Assembly (NCBI GenBank): GCA_049841135.1
Contig: JASGHK010000004.1
Coordinates: 744,001-808,000, forward strand
Reading direction: 5' to 3'
Source of the DNA: JACRCT01 sp049841135
GTDB taxonomy: Bacteria > Myxococcota > Myxococcia > Myxococcales > UBA5297
Length of the DNA: 64,000 nt
Part shown: positions 38,944 through 47,974 of the stretch, piece by piece
How positions within the stretch are numbered: position 1 is the first letter of the stretch
Layout: each line of letters opens with the position of its first letter
The notes under the pieces: generated by a model
What the model saw: the letters and a program-made list of their open reading frames with translations, nothing else
Databases searched by the model: none
Told to the model about the DNA's origin: nothing
Translations under genes and position numbers: made by a program

Positions 38944-39695
38944 CCGAGCCGTCCCAGCCGCCAGCGCAGGGTCCGTCCCCCGTGGTGCCGACGGGCCGCG
39001 CCGCCGCGCGCGAGGCGATCCTGCTCTGGGTCGCGGCGTTCGCGGCCATCGCCATCACCCGCGCCATCCCCTTCACCTCCGGCTACGCCAAGGCCGTCGC
39101 CGCCGTCGCCTTCCTCTACCTGCCGGGGATGGTCGTCTGGCGGCGCAACCAGGACTACCGCGACTACGGCGCCACGCTCGCGGGCTGGCAGCGCGGGGCG
39201 GCCTGGGGGCTGGGGCTGTCGCTGGCGGTCCTTCCGATCTTCACCGTCTGCTTCTTCGGCTTCGTCGAGCTGCTCAAGGACCTGCCGGCCTGGCTGCAGG
39301 GAATCCTCGCGCCCTACCCCAAGGACTCCTCCTTCCACTTCCGCCTGCCCGACCGGTTCCTCGCTCACGTCGTCGACCAGTTCCTGGTGGTGGCCCTGCC
39401 GGAAGAGCTCTTCTACCGCGGCTACATGCAGCAGCGCCTGCGCGCGGCCTGGCCGGAGGGCGGCAGGACGCTGTGGGGCGTCAAGCTGGGCAGGGCCTTC
39501 TGGGTGACGCAGATCCTCTTCGCGCTGGGCCACCTCGCCGAGCCGCACCCCTGGCGCCTGGCCGTCTTCTTTCCGGCGCTGGTCTTCGGCTGGCTTCGGG
39601 AGAAGACCGGGACCATCCTGCCGGGTACCCTCTTCCACGCCTTGTCCAACCTGACCGTCCTCGTCCTCGAGGCGTGCTTCTTCGGGCCACGCTGA
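38940..39695 (+). CDS. CPBP-family intramembrane protease
   Basis: 251 residues with about 6-7 hydrophobic segments. The three CPBP signatures are visible: EELFYRG (EExxxR, catalytic Glu) near residue 150, FALGHLAEPHPW with its conserved His near 195, and LFHALSNL (HxxxN) near 230. These are Rce1-like glutamic proteases that cleave within or near the membrane. The N-terminal 25 residues are a Pro-rich cytoplasmic tail. The GTG start overlaps the stop of the upstream protease-fold gene. CPBP enzymes have been proposed as sorting proteases (myxosortases) for C-terminal surface anchors in myxobacteria; the sequence would fit, but no such substrate is in the window. Confidence 0.9.
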   Translation: MTEPSQPPAQGPSPVVPTGRAAAREAILLWVAAFAAIAITRAIPFTSGYAKAVAAVAFLYLPGMVVWRRNQDYRDYGATLAGWQRGAAWGLGLSLAVLPIFTVCFFGFVELLKDLPAWLQGILAPYPKDSSFHFRLPDRFLAHVVDQFLVVALPEELFYRGYMQQRLRAAWPEGGRTLWGVKLGRAFWVTQILFALGHLAEPHPWRLAVFFPALVFGWLREKTGTILPGTLFHALSNLTVLVLEACFFGPR

Positions 39696-39705
39696 AAGGG
39701 ACGCC

Positions 39706-40308
39706 ATGCGCATCTTCGCCGGCCTTTCGCTCGTGTGCGCCCTCGCCTCGCTCCTGTGCGCCCACTACCTCGAGACCAGCTACGGGTGGTACGTCTCGCT
39801 CTACGCCCTGCCGCTGGCCGCGACGCTCTTCGCCATCGCGCTCGTCGCCGCCCTCTTCGAGTACCTGCTGGGCGCCGCCTTCCGGCCGATCAGCGCCGCC
39901 TTGGCCTTCGCGCTGATGCTCTTCGCCGTGCTCTACGCGATCTTCGAGGGGCCGCCGGGCGTCCTCCCCGAGACCGAGCTCCCGCTCGCCGACCTGCCGC
40001 AGAAGGCCCTGAGCATCTGCGCCCTGGGCGCGGCCGCGGGCGCGCTGGTCCTGGCCGGCTACGCGCTTCGCTCCCCGATGATCGCCCCGCAGATGGGCGC
40101 TTGCCTGACCCTGGGCGGAGGACTCTTCGTCGGACGGCAGACCGCGCTCGGCTTCGGGTTGCCCTTCCTGTCCGCCTGGTCGACCGGGCTCGTCGCCGCC
40201 TCGCTGGTGATCTTTGCCTTCACCGCTGGCATGCGCCGCCGCGGCAGGGCCGAGCCCGAGACCGAGCCTGCCCCCGACGACGAGACCAGGCCCACTTCCG
40301 GCGGCTAG
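39706..40308 (+). CDS. Multi-pass membrane protein of unknown function
   Basis: 200 residues with about six hydrophobic helices (for example FAGLSLVCALASLLCAHYL, LPLAATLFAIALVAALFEYL, TGLVAASLVIFAFTAGM), a short external loop, and a charged cytoplasmic C-terminal tail of about 28 residues rich in Glu/Pro/Thr. No known motif recognised. It follows the CPBP gene by 10 bases with no promoter, so the two are almost certainly cotranscribed and may act together. It is convergent with the next gene, leaving only 11 bases between them. Confidence 0.75.
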   Translation: MRIFAGLSLVCALASLLCAHYLETSYGWYVSLYALPLAATLFAIALVAALFEYLLGAAFRPISAALAFALMLFAVLYAIFEGPPGVLPETELPLADLPQKALSICALGAAAGALVLAGYALRSPMIAPQMGACLTLGGGLFVGRQTALGFGLPFLSAWSTGLVAASLVIFAFTAGMRRRGRAEPETEPAPDDETRPTSGG

Positions 40309-40319
40309 GCGCGCCTCGG

Positions 40320-41168
40320 TCAGCGGCCAGCACCCACCTTCCCGATCGGGGCGACCTGCACCTCCAGGCGCTGGCCCACCATCACCACGTGGGCTTCGGG
40401 CACCTCGATGAAGCCGCTGCCGGGCACGACGTCGCTCGTCAGCACCACCCCGCGCACCCGCCGGTGCGCCCGGACCGCCGGCCGCGTGTCCGGAGTGGTC
40501 TCGGTGACGTGGCACCGGTCGCAGCGCAGGATGCCCTCCAGCAGCGCGTAGTGGAGGGTGGCCGTCCCCAGCCTCGTGGCCGCGAGCGCCCGGCCGTTGC
40601 TGACGTAGAAGCCCAGGTCCCCCACCCGGCCGCGCTCGCGCTCCATCCCCTCGACGAGCCGCGCCATCTGCGACAGCCGCGCGCCCACGACCGGCGCCGA
40701 GAGCTCGTACTCCTCGGAGAGGCCCGCGTCGCGCATCAGGTTCACGAACGTCAGGAAGCACAGCTCGCTGGCGGTCGTGCCCTTCGCCTGGCGGGCGAGG
40801 AAGGCGGGCATCGCCTCGACCAGGGCCGCGGCCGTCTGCGACGGGTTCGCCAGCGTGCCGTGGTGCATGAAGAGCCACCGGCGGAAGCGCACCGGCATGA
40901 CGTCCTCGTCGACGAAGGAGCCCCCGCTCGAGGGCCGGCCGGCGAACAGGAACAGGGCCTCGCTGGCCACCCCTTCGGTGGCGCGAGAGAGGTCCAGCTT
41001 TCCGTGAGAGCCCGGCTTCTTGCGCAGCAACAGCTCGCCCGAGTCGGTGTACCCCAGGCCGACGGCTCGGGGAGGCTCGTTGGGGACGGCCAGCCGGTGG
41101 CGGATCAGGTCGATCTGGCAGCCCAGCAGGCTGGCGTCCGAGGTGTGGATGGCGAAAGTGAACGGCAT
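40320..41168 (-). CDS. Class II glutamine-amidotransferase-like protein lacking the catalytic Cys
   Basis: 282 residues. The layout resembles YafJ/EgtC-type class II amidotransferases: an N-terminal strand (MPFTFAIHTSDASLLGCQIDL), WLFMHHGTLAN at the position of the aHNG loop, a helical ELCFLTFVNLMRD block and YVSNGRALAATRLG strands near the end. In active enzymes residue 2 is the nucleophilic Cys; here it is Pro, and the usual HxRxAT loop is not recognisable, so it is unlikely to hydrolyse glutamine this way. A short CDRCH element follows the core, then a roughly 45-residue beta-rich C-terminal extension. The ATG at 41168 has AGGA 8 bases upstream. The upstream 26 in-frame codons look intergenic. 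Confidence 0.65.
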   Translation of the reverse strand: MPFTFAIHTSDASLLGCQIDLIRHRLAVPNEPPRAVGLGYTDSGELLLRKKPGSHGKLDLSRATEGVASEALFLFAGRPSSGGSFVDEDVMPVRFRRWLFMHHGTLANPSQTAAALVEAMPAFLARQAKGTTASELCFLTFVNLMRDAGLSEEYELSAPVVGARLSQMARLVEGMERERGRVGDLGFYVSNGRALAATRLGTATLHYALLEGILRCDRCHVTETTPDTRPAVRAHRRVRGVVLTSDVVPGSGFIEVPEAHVVMVGQRLEVQVAPIGKVGAGR

Positions 41169-41342
41169 GGCGTGGATCCTGGTGACCTCTCTGTGAACAG
41201 AGGTGTGGTTGCCCTCCAAGCCCGGCAAGTCGCGCAAACCTCACAGGCGGGGACGAAGAAAGCTTCGAGCGACCTGGTGTTGCCGCGTTTCGGCTCCCTT
41301 GCGAACCGAGTCTCGGCTCCCCTCGCCCAGAGGGTCGTCCGT

Positions 41343-41372
41343 TTGACACCCTTCGACGGCGCCCCCTAGAAT
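41343..41372 (+). promoter_or_regulatory. Consensus sigma-70 promoter of the Hsp70 operon
   Basis: TTGACA (41343-41348), 18 bases, TAGAAT (41367-41372): the best promoter in the window. The leader would be about 120 bases and shows no obvious riboswitch or CIRCE inverted repeat. The surrounding 333-base gap (41169-41501) otherwise holds only a small CCTCT/AGAGG hairpin near 41190. Confidence 0.75.
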
Positions 41373-41501
41373 TCCGGCCGTTTCTTCAAGTGGTTGCCTG
41401 CTCCAGCGAGCGCTTCCGACCGACCGGACGGGAGCCCAGGGTCGACCCAAAACTGCGCCCGCACCCGACGTGCCGGCGCCTTTCAGCGAGGCCCAACCGG
41501 C

Positions 41502-43091
41502 ATGGCGGACGAGGTTGCGATCGGCATCGACCTGGGGACGAGCTACAGCTGCGTGGCCTTTTTGGAGAATGGCGTTCCCACCGTCATCGCCAACGAGTGG
41601 GGCGAGCGCACCCACGCCTCCGTGGTGAGCTTCCTCGAAGACGGCTCGGTGCTGGTGGGCAACGCCGCCAAGCGCAACATCATCTCCAACGCCGAGAACA
41701 CGGTGTACTCGGCCAAGCGCTTGATCGGCCGCTACTTCTTCTCCGACGAGGTGAAGAAGGCCCAGTCGGTGATGCCGTACCAGATCGTCGAAGGCCCCAA
41801 CAACTCGGTGCGCATCGAGGTGCGTGGCCGGACCTACTCCCTGCCCGAGATCAGCGCTCTCGTGCTCAAGGAGATGAAGGCCATCGCCGAGAGCTACCTG
41901 GGCCGCGAGGTGACCAAGGCGGTCGTCACCGTCCCGGCCTACTTCAACGACAACCAGCGGCAGGCGACCAAGGACGCCGGGCGCATCGCCGGCCTCGACA
42001 TCCTGCGCATCCTCAACGAGCCGACCGCGGCGGCGCTCGCCTTCGGCTGCGGCAAGGACCTGCACCAGCGCGTGGTGGTCTACGACCTGGGCGGCGGCAC
42101 CTTCGACGTCTCCATCCTGGAGATCGGCACCGACGTCTTCGAGGTGCTCGCCACCGCCGGCGACACCTACCTGGGCGGCGACGACTTCGACGACCGGATC
42201 ATGCAGTGGCTGGCCAAGGACTTCCTGGACCGGACCGGCCTGGACCTGACGCAGTCCAAGTACTGCATGCAGATGCTCAAGGACGCCGGCGAGCGCGCCA
42301 AGATCGAGGTGGGCCGCGACGGGGTCGCCAACATCCTGTGCCAGTCCATCTGCCAGGACGCCGACGGCAACGTGCTCGACCTGCAGGCCACGCTCAACGA
42401 GCAGCAGTTCAACCAGATGGTGATGGACCTGGTGCAGCGCACCTTCAAGGTCTGCGACGAGGCGCTGCAGAGCGCACGCATGACGGCGGCGGACATCGAC
42501 GCGGTCATCCTCGTCGGCGGCCCCACGCGGCTGCCCATCGTGCGCAAGAGCGTCAAGCACTACTTCCAGAAGGAGCCGATGGCCGGCGTCGACCCCGACG
42601 AGGTCGTCGCCATGGGCGCCGCCATCCAGGGGAACGCGCTCCTCTCCGAGGGCGGGGCCGAGCACCGGCTGCTGGACGTCACCCCGCTGACCCTGCGCAT
42701 CGGCACCGTGGGCGGCTTCTCCGAGAAGATCATCGACAAGAACACGCCCATCCCCATCGAGCAGTCCAAGACCTTCACCACCAGCCGCGACGGCCAGGAC
42801 AAGGTGAAGATCAAGGTCTTCCAGGGCGAGTCCAACAAGACCGACGAGTGCGAGATGCTCGGCGAGTTCGAGTTCTCGGGCTTCCGCATCGGCTACCGCG
42901 GCGAGGTGAAGATCGAAGTCACCTTCGAGATCGACACCAACGGCATCGTGAACGTCTCGGCGTGCGACCTGGAGACCGGCCAGAAGGCCTCCACCACCAT
43001 CAACCTGTCCTCGGGCCTGTCGGAGCAGGACATCCAGCAGAGCATCGAAGCCAACAAGGACATTACGCTCGTCCACGACCAGGCCGACTAG
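41502..43091 (+). CDS. Hsp70-family chaperone without C-terminal lid
   Basis: 529 residues. The nucleotide-binding domain is complete: IGIDLGTSYSCVA, TVPAYFNDNQRQATKDAG, ILNEPTAAALAFG, VYDLGGGTFDVSIL and ILVGGPTRLPIV. The substrate-binding beta-domain follows (DVTPLTLRIGTVGGFSEKII, ACDLETGQKAS). The sequence stops about 20 residues after the last beta strand, so the alpha-helical lid of about 100 residues found in DnaK (638 aa in E. coli) is missing. Cysteine content is higher than in DnaK. It is therefore a specialised Hsp70, not the housekeeping dnaK. The J-domain gene follows by 15 bases and is its obvious partner. M. xanthus has several such paralogues, one (SglK) linked to motility. Confidence 0.93.
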   Translation: MADEVAIGIDLGTSYSCVAFLENGVPTVIANEWGERTHASVVSFLEDGSVLVGNAAKRNIISNAENTVYSAKRLIGRYFFSDEVKKAQSVMPYQIVEGPNNSVRIEVRGRTYSLPEISALVLKEMKAIAESYLGREVTKAVVTVPAYFNDNQRQATKDAGRIAGLDILRILNEPTAAALAFGCGKDLHQRVVVYDLGGGTFDVSILEIGTDVFEVLATAGDTYLGGDDFDDRIMQWLAKDFLDRTGLDLTQSKYCMQMLKDAGERAKIEVGRDGVANILCQSICQDADGNVLDLQATLNEQQFNQMVMDLVQRTFKVCDEALQSARMTAADIDAVILVGGPTRLPIVRKSVKHYFQKEPMAGVDPDEVVAMGAAIQGNALLSEGGAEHRLLDVTPLTLRIGTVGGFSEKIIDKNTPIPIEQSKTFTTSRDGQDKVKIKVFQGESNKTDECEMLGEFEFSGFRIGYRGEVKIEVTFEIDTNGIVNVSACDLETGQKASTTINLSSGLSEQDIQQSIEANKDITLVHDQAD

Positions 43092-43106
43092 CGTCGCCGC
43101 CCACCC

Positions 43107-44723
43107 ATGGCCCAGCAGCCCCCACCCAAAGCTCCTCCCGCTCAGCCCGGCGCGCCCGCGATGGCAGCGCCTCGCCCTGCCCCGGCGGCGCCCGTCGCTC
43201 GTCCCCCAGGCGCACCTGCAGCGGCACCGGTCGCGCGACCTGCGGGTGCTCCCGCGGCTCGCCCCGCTCCTGGCAGTCCGGCTACTGCGCCCGCGGCGCG
43301 ACCTGCAGGCGCTCCCGCGTCTGCTCCGGCGGCCCGACCCGCTGGCAGCGCCCCCGCCGCTCCACCTGCTGCGCGTCCCCCCGGCGCGCCCGCCGCGGCC
43401 ACGGCTCCTGCGGCCCGGCCTCCCGGGACTCCCGCGGCGGCTCCTGCTGCGGCGCGTCCACCAACGGGAACGCAGCCCGCGGTTCGTCCCCTCGCTGTGC
43501 CCGTGCAGGGCCAGCCGGCCCCGCGACCTGCCGGAGCTCCTCCAGTCGTCGGGAGGCCTGCCACTGGCGCGGTCCCTGCTGTTGCTCGCCCGGCTGGCGC
43601 GCCCGCGACCGGACAACCAGCCGCACGGCCGCCAAGCTCGACGCAACCAGCCATGGCGCGTCCTGCTGCGACGAGCGCACCGGGGCAGCCGGCCCGCCCC
43701 CCGAACACACCGGGACTGCCGGCCCGCCCCCCGAGCGCGCCGGGAGGCCCTGGTAGTCCAGCCGCTGCCGCCCGCCCCGCGTCTTCTGCCGCCCCTGCCG
43801 CTGCGCGCCCCGCGGCGGCGCGTCCAGCGGTGGCACCCGCCCGTCCTGCGGCACCCGCACCCGCTCAGCCGCCTCCTCCGCCGTCTGCCGACGGCGAGCT
43901 CCCGCCGGAAGTGACCAAGTTCCACCCAGCCGAGCGTCCCGCCAAGCGCATGACCGCTCCGCCGCCCATGCTGCCCGGCGCCACCAAGCCAGGGGCGAAG
44001 CTCGCGCCGAAGGCCGCGGCTCCGGCACAACCGGCACGGCCTGCCGCCGTTCCTCCGCCGGCCCCGCGCCCCGTGCCGCCTCGGCAGCCTGCCGCGCCGG
44101 CCAGGCCCGCTCCACCGGCCGCCGCGCCCGCAGGCCCGCCGCCCCCGCCGAAGGAGGAGATCAGCCCCGAGTTCTTCGCCGAGATGGAGGCCGTCGCGGC
44201 GAGGCTCGACACGATGGACTACTTCGAGCTGTTCAAGCTGCCGCAGAACACCGGCATCCGCGAGATCAAGGAGGCGTACTACCGCGAGTCGCGCGCCTAC
44301 CACCCCGACCGCTTCGCCCAGCTGACCGACGAGGCGCTCAAGGAGCGGATCAACGAGGTGTTCAAGCGCGTGACCGAGGCGTACGTGGTCCTGCGCGACG
44401 ACAAGAAGCGCACCAAGTACCTCGGCGACGTCACCGGCCCCGAGCGGGCCAAGAAGCTGCGCTACACCGAGGCCAGCGAGGCGGAGCAGAAGGCCGCCGA
44501 GAAGAAGGCCATCGAGGAGCAGGTCGGCACGACCCCCAAGGGCCGCGAGTGCTACAAGAACGCCTGCAAGGAGTTCGACGCCAAGCGGTACGACAAGGCG
44601 GTCTCGCAGCTCAAGATGGCGCTGATGTACGAGCCGGCCAACGCCAAGTACAAAGAGAAGATGAAGGAAGCCGAGAAGGAGTGGGACAAGAACCGTCCCA
44701 AGAACGACTTCCGCATCAAGTGA
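43107..44723 (+). CDS. J-domain protein with long Pro/Ala-rich N-terminus
   Basis: 538 residues. The first 350 or so are almost entirely Ala/Pro/Arg/Val low-complexity repeats (ARPAGAPA-like), likely disordered. A J domain follows near residues 370-435 (MDYFELFKLPQNTGIREIKE, with the HPD tripeptide in AYHPDRFAQ), which would stimulate the Hsp70 ATPase. The last 90 residues hold a TPR-like helical pair (CYKNACKEFDAKRYDKAVSQ, KMALMYEPANAKYKEKMKEA). The gene follows the lidless Hsp70 by 15 bases. The Pro-rich arm may act as a tether. The repetitive DNA (43110-43900) is GC-rich and produces long meaningless frames on other strands. Confidence 0.9.
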   Translation: MAQQPPPKAPPAQPGAPAMAAPRPAPAAPVARPPGAPAAAPVARPAGAPAARPAPGSPATAPAARPAGAPASAPAARPAGSAPAAPPAARPPGAPAAATAPAARPPGTPAAAPAAARPPTGTQPAVRPLAVPVQGQPAPRPAGAPPVVGRPATGAVPAVARPAGAPATGQPAARPPSSTQPAMARPAATSAPGQPARPPNTPGLPARPPSAPGGPGSPAAAARPASSAAPAAARPAAARPAVAPARPAAPAPAQPPPPPSADGELPPEVTKFHPAERPAKRMTAPPPMLPGATKPGAKLAPKAAAPAQPARPAAVPPPAPRPVPPRQPAAPARPAPPAAAPAGPPPPPKEEISPEFFAEMEAVAARLDTMDYFELFKLPQNTGIREIKEAYYRESRAYHPDRFAQLTDEALKERINEVFKRVTEAYVVLRDDKKRTKYLGDVTGPERAKKLRYTEASEAEQKAAEKKAIEEQVGTTPKGRECYKNACKEFDAKRYDKAVSQLKMALMYEPANAKYKEKMKEAEKEWDKNRPKNDFRIK

Positions 44724-44730
44724 TCTCCCC

Positions 44731-45567
44731 GTGACGATCGATCTTGCAGTCCTCGCGGTCCTCTTCCTCGCCGGTGGGCTGGGGCTGGTCAGCGGCGCCA
44801 TCAAGCAGCTGGCCCACATCGGCGGGCTCGTCGCGGGCTGGCTCGCGGCGCGGCCCTTGGCGACCCTGGTGGGGCCGCTCGCCGCCAAGCAGCTGGACTA
44901 CCCGCTGCTGCCCACCACCATCGCCTGCAGCTTCGCCTGCTTCTTCGTCATCTACATCGTCGCCGTCTTCGCCCTGCGCTTCGTGCTCGCGAAGATCTTC
45001 CCGGACGGCGAGCACGGCTGGCTCAACCGCCTGGGCGGGTTCGCCCTGGGAGCGGCCAAGGCCGGGATCCTGGTGTTCGTGGCCCTCTCGCTGCTCGCCT
45101 TCGGGGAGAAGTGGCTGGTGAAGCTCTGGCCCGGCTTCAAGAAGGAAGCGGCGCCGTCCCTCTCGATGAAGCTCGCGCGCTCGCACGGCCTGTTCGCCTC
45201 GCTCCCCGCCGTGGGCGGGCTGGAGAAGGTGCTCAACGCCAGCCGGGACCCGCAGGCCGCCGCGAAGCTCGCCGAGGACCCCGAGTTCCAGGCGCTGGCC
45301 CGCGACCCGCGCGTCAAGCAGATGGTCGACGACCAGGGCATCCGCCGCGCGCTGCAGGAAGGCGACGTGGCCTCGCTGCTCTCGAGCGTGCGGGTGCTGG
45401 AGGCGCTCAACGACCCGAAGTTCGTCGACCGGCTGTCGCGGTTCGAGTCGGGAGATTCACCGCCCGCGCCCGACAAGCCGGCCAGGGAGGACAAGGCGTC
45501 CGGGAAGCTGCCTGCCGAGAAGCCCGCGTCCAAGCCGGCACCGCCGATGGAGGGGCCTCGGAACTGA
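44731..45567 (+). CDS. CvpA-family membrane protein
   Basis: 278 residues. Four hydrophobic helices in the first 130 residues (IDLAVLAVLFLAGGLGLVSG, LVAGWLAARPLATLVG, FACFFVIYIVAVFALRFVL, AAKAGILVFVALSLLAFG) match the CvpA family, named for colicin V production but with a general envelope role. A charged C-terminal cytoplasmic part of about 145 residues is helical and ends in a Pro/Lys-rich tail. GTG start, 7 bases after the J-protein stop, so it is cotranscribed with the chaperone pair. The link between CvpA and the chaperones is not explained by known biology. Confidence 0.88.
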   Translation: MTIDLAVLAVLFLAGGLGLVSGAIKQLAHIGGLVAGWLAARPLATLVGPLAAKQLDYPLLPTTIACSFACFFVIYIVAVFALRFVLAKIFPDGEHGWLNRLGGFALGAAKAGILVFVALSLLAFGEKWLVKLWPGFKKEAAPSLSMKLARSHGLFASLPAVGGLEKVLNASRDPQAAAKLAEDPEFQALARDPRVKQMVDDQGIRRALQEGDVASLLSSVRVLEALNDPKFVDRLSRFESGDSPPAPDKPAREDKASGKLPAEKPASKPAPPMEGPRN

Positions 45568-45606
45568 GGCTAGAATCCCGCCGATTTCGTTCGAGGTAGC
45601 GCGCTC

Positions 45607-46146
45607 ATGCCGACCCTGTTGGTCGTAGACGACGACGAGCAGATCCGCGAGTTCCTGCGCAAGAGCCTGCCCCAGGACCTGACGGTCGTGGAGGCAGCCG
45701 ATGGAGCCCAGGCGGTAGCGGCCGCGAAGTGGTCGCACCCCCAGGTCGTCATCATGGACCTGGAGATGCCGGTCCTCGACGGCTACGAAGCCGCCCGTCA
45801 GATCAAGGCCGACCCCGCGACCAAGGACGCGGTGTTGGTCGCGGTCACCGGAGCCCTGATCGAGAACGCCGTGCCCAAGGCCAGGGCCGCCGGCTTCTCG
45901 TACTTCGTCCACAAAGAGGTCGGGGCCCGGTCCTTCGTCGAGAAGATCGTCAAGCTCGTCCAAGAAGCGGCTGCTCGCGTCCCATTAGTGCCATCGGTCC
46001 CATCGGTCCCATCGGTCCCGGCCGCCTCCCCGGCTCCAGTCCCGGCGCCTTCTGCCCCAGCCGCGGCCTCGCAGGAGCCGTCCGCCCCCGGCAAGCCCAA
46101 GAAGAAGCCCCGCAAGCGCGGCGGCAAGCGGTCGAAGAGCGCATAG
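45607..46146 (+). CDS. Response regulator receiver (REC) protein with basic tail
   Basis: 179 residues. One REC domain: acidic triad DDD near residues 8-10, phosphoacceptor Asp51 in VIMDLEMPVLDG, VTG near 80 and the conserved Lys in FVHKEVG near 102. Beyond residue 122 comes a disordered Pro/Ala/Val tail beginning with a triple VPS repeat and ending in KPKKKPRKRGGKRSKSA, strongly basic and able to bind nucleic acid or polar partners. No output domain. A TAGAAT -10-like box lies at 45571-45576, and GAGG before the ATG. No histidine kinase is adjacent, so the partner is unknown; single-domain regulators with tails are frequent in myxobacteria. Confidence 0.88.
   Translation: MPTLLVVDDDEQIREFLRKSLPQDLTVVEAADGAQAVAAAKWSHPQVVIMDLEMPVLDGYEAARQIKADPATKDAVLVAVTGALIENAVPKARAAGFSYFVHKEVGARSFVEKIVKLVQEAAARVPLVPSVPSVPSVPAASPAPVPAPSAPAAASQEPSAPGKPKKKPRKRGGKRSKSA
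45991..46017 (+). repeat. Three perfect 9-base tandem repeats inside the REC gene
   Basis: The unit CCATCGGTC occurs three times in a row and encodes the VPS-VPS-VPS run in the linker. Being in frame, copy-number change would alter tail length without breaking the gene. Confidence 0.8.
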
Positions 46147-46180
46147 GCCGTCCGACCCCTGCCGTCCCCCGCGGGGCTCT

Positions 46181-46209
46181 TTGACAGATCCCGGCGAGAT
46201 CACTAGAGT
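46181..46209 (+). promoter_or_regulatory. Sigma-70-like promoter of prfA
   Basis: TTGACA (46181-46186), 17 bases, TAGAGT (46204-46209). The predicted start of transcription is about 67 bases before the prfA ATG at 46283. Confidence 0.65.
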
Positions 46210-46282
46210 TTGCCGCCTTTAAGAGCGGGCGGTAGGCACGGCCCCTCGGATGGCCTTGGCCGTCGAACCCGAGACGATTCCC

Positions 46283-47366
<1,084 letters not shown>

Positions 47367-47437
47367 CCGCTCGGGAAGGAATCGGCAGGCTCGGCGTTGT
47401 TCTCGAGCTGCCGACCAAGACCTCGAAGGAGTTGACG

Positions 47438-47869
47438 ATGCGCACGCTGTTCTCGGCCATCCTGGCCGTCACCCTGCTGGGCGCCCTGGGCTGCGAGAGC
47501 TGCTGGGAGCCGCGTGATCCGGCCAAGGCGGCGGCCGCCGCCACCCCAGCGCCGCCGCCGGCGCCCCCCCGAGCCCCCGCGCCGTTCGTCCGCGCCCTGC
47601 CCATGCCCGCCCGAACGCCGGCGGAGCCCGCCCAGCAGTCCACGCCGCTCGAGGCCCAGGTCCAGCGCGACAGGGAGGAGCGCCGTCGCGAGGTCCCTGC
47701 GATACGGCGGCTGGAGACGAGCAACGAGGTCCGCCTGGGCAACAAGCAGATGCTCTTCAAGGCGCCTACGAGGTTCCGACCGATGCGCGAGCGGGTCGCC
47801 CAGCCGCCAGCGGGGGAAGGCCAGTCGTCGGCAGGGACCTCGACGCCCGCCCCCGCGCCGCAGCAGTAG
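47438..47869 (+). CDS. Small Pro-rich lipoprotein
   Basis: 143 residues. Signal peptide MRTLFSAILAVTLLGALGC with lipobox GALGC, so membrane-anchored. The rest is low-complexity Ala/Pro, then a charged helix (QVQRDREERRREVPAIRRLE) and a FKAPTRFRPMRERV segment. No recognised domain. AAGGAG lies 7 bases before ATG at 47438. It sits 71 bases after prfA and could be read from the prfA promoter. Convergent with the next gene, with a shared hairpin between them. Confidence 0.8.
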   Translation: MRTLFSAILAVTLLGALGCESCWEPRDPAKAAAAATPAPPPAPPRAPAPFVRALPMPARTPAEPAQQSTPLEAQVQRDREERRREVPAIRRLETSNEVRLGNKQMLFKAPTRFRPMRERVAQPPAGEGQSSAGTSTPAPAPQQ

Positions 47870-47899
47870 CCATCGGCAGCGCCAGAGCCCGCAACGACG

Positions 47900-47939
47900 G
47901 AGGCGGACCGACCGGTGGGAACCCGGCTCAGTCCGCCTC
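47900..47939. terminator. Bidirectional hairpin between convergent genes
   Basis: Stem GAGGCGGAC/GTCCGCCTC (9 bp) with a 22-base loop that contains a further ACCGG/CCGG pairing. It lies between the lipoprotein gene ending at 47869 and the exported-protein gene ending at 47975 on the other strand. Confidence 0.6.
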
Positions 47940-47974
47940 GCGTGTTTCTTCAGCCCGTCGCGTCGAGCGAGGCC

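Noticed and set aside
41186..41501. CIRCE or other heat-shock operator before the Hsp70 gene
   Set aside because: No TTAGCACTC-type inverted repeat is present; only a normal sigma-70 promoter and a small 5-bp hairpin are seen.
43110..43900. Possible tandem repeat array or CRISPR-like repeats in the J-protein gene
   Set aside because: The repetition comes from Ala/Pro-rich codons with no fixed unit length or spacers; it is protein low complexity.
41241..44888. 1215-residue minus-strand open frame opposite the Hsp70/J genes
   Set aside because: The plus strand encodes recognisable Hsp70 and J domains throughout; the minus reading is Arg/Gly/Ser low complexity.
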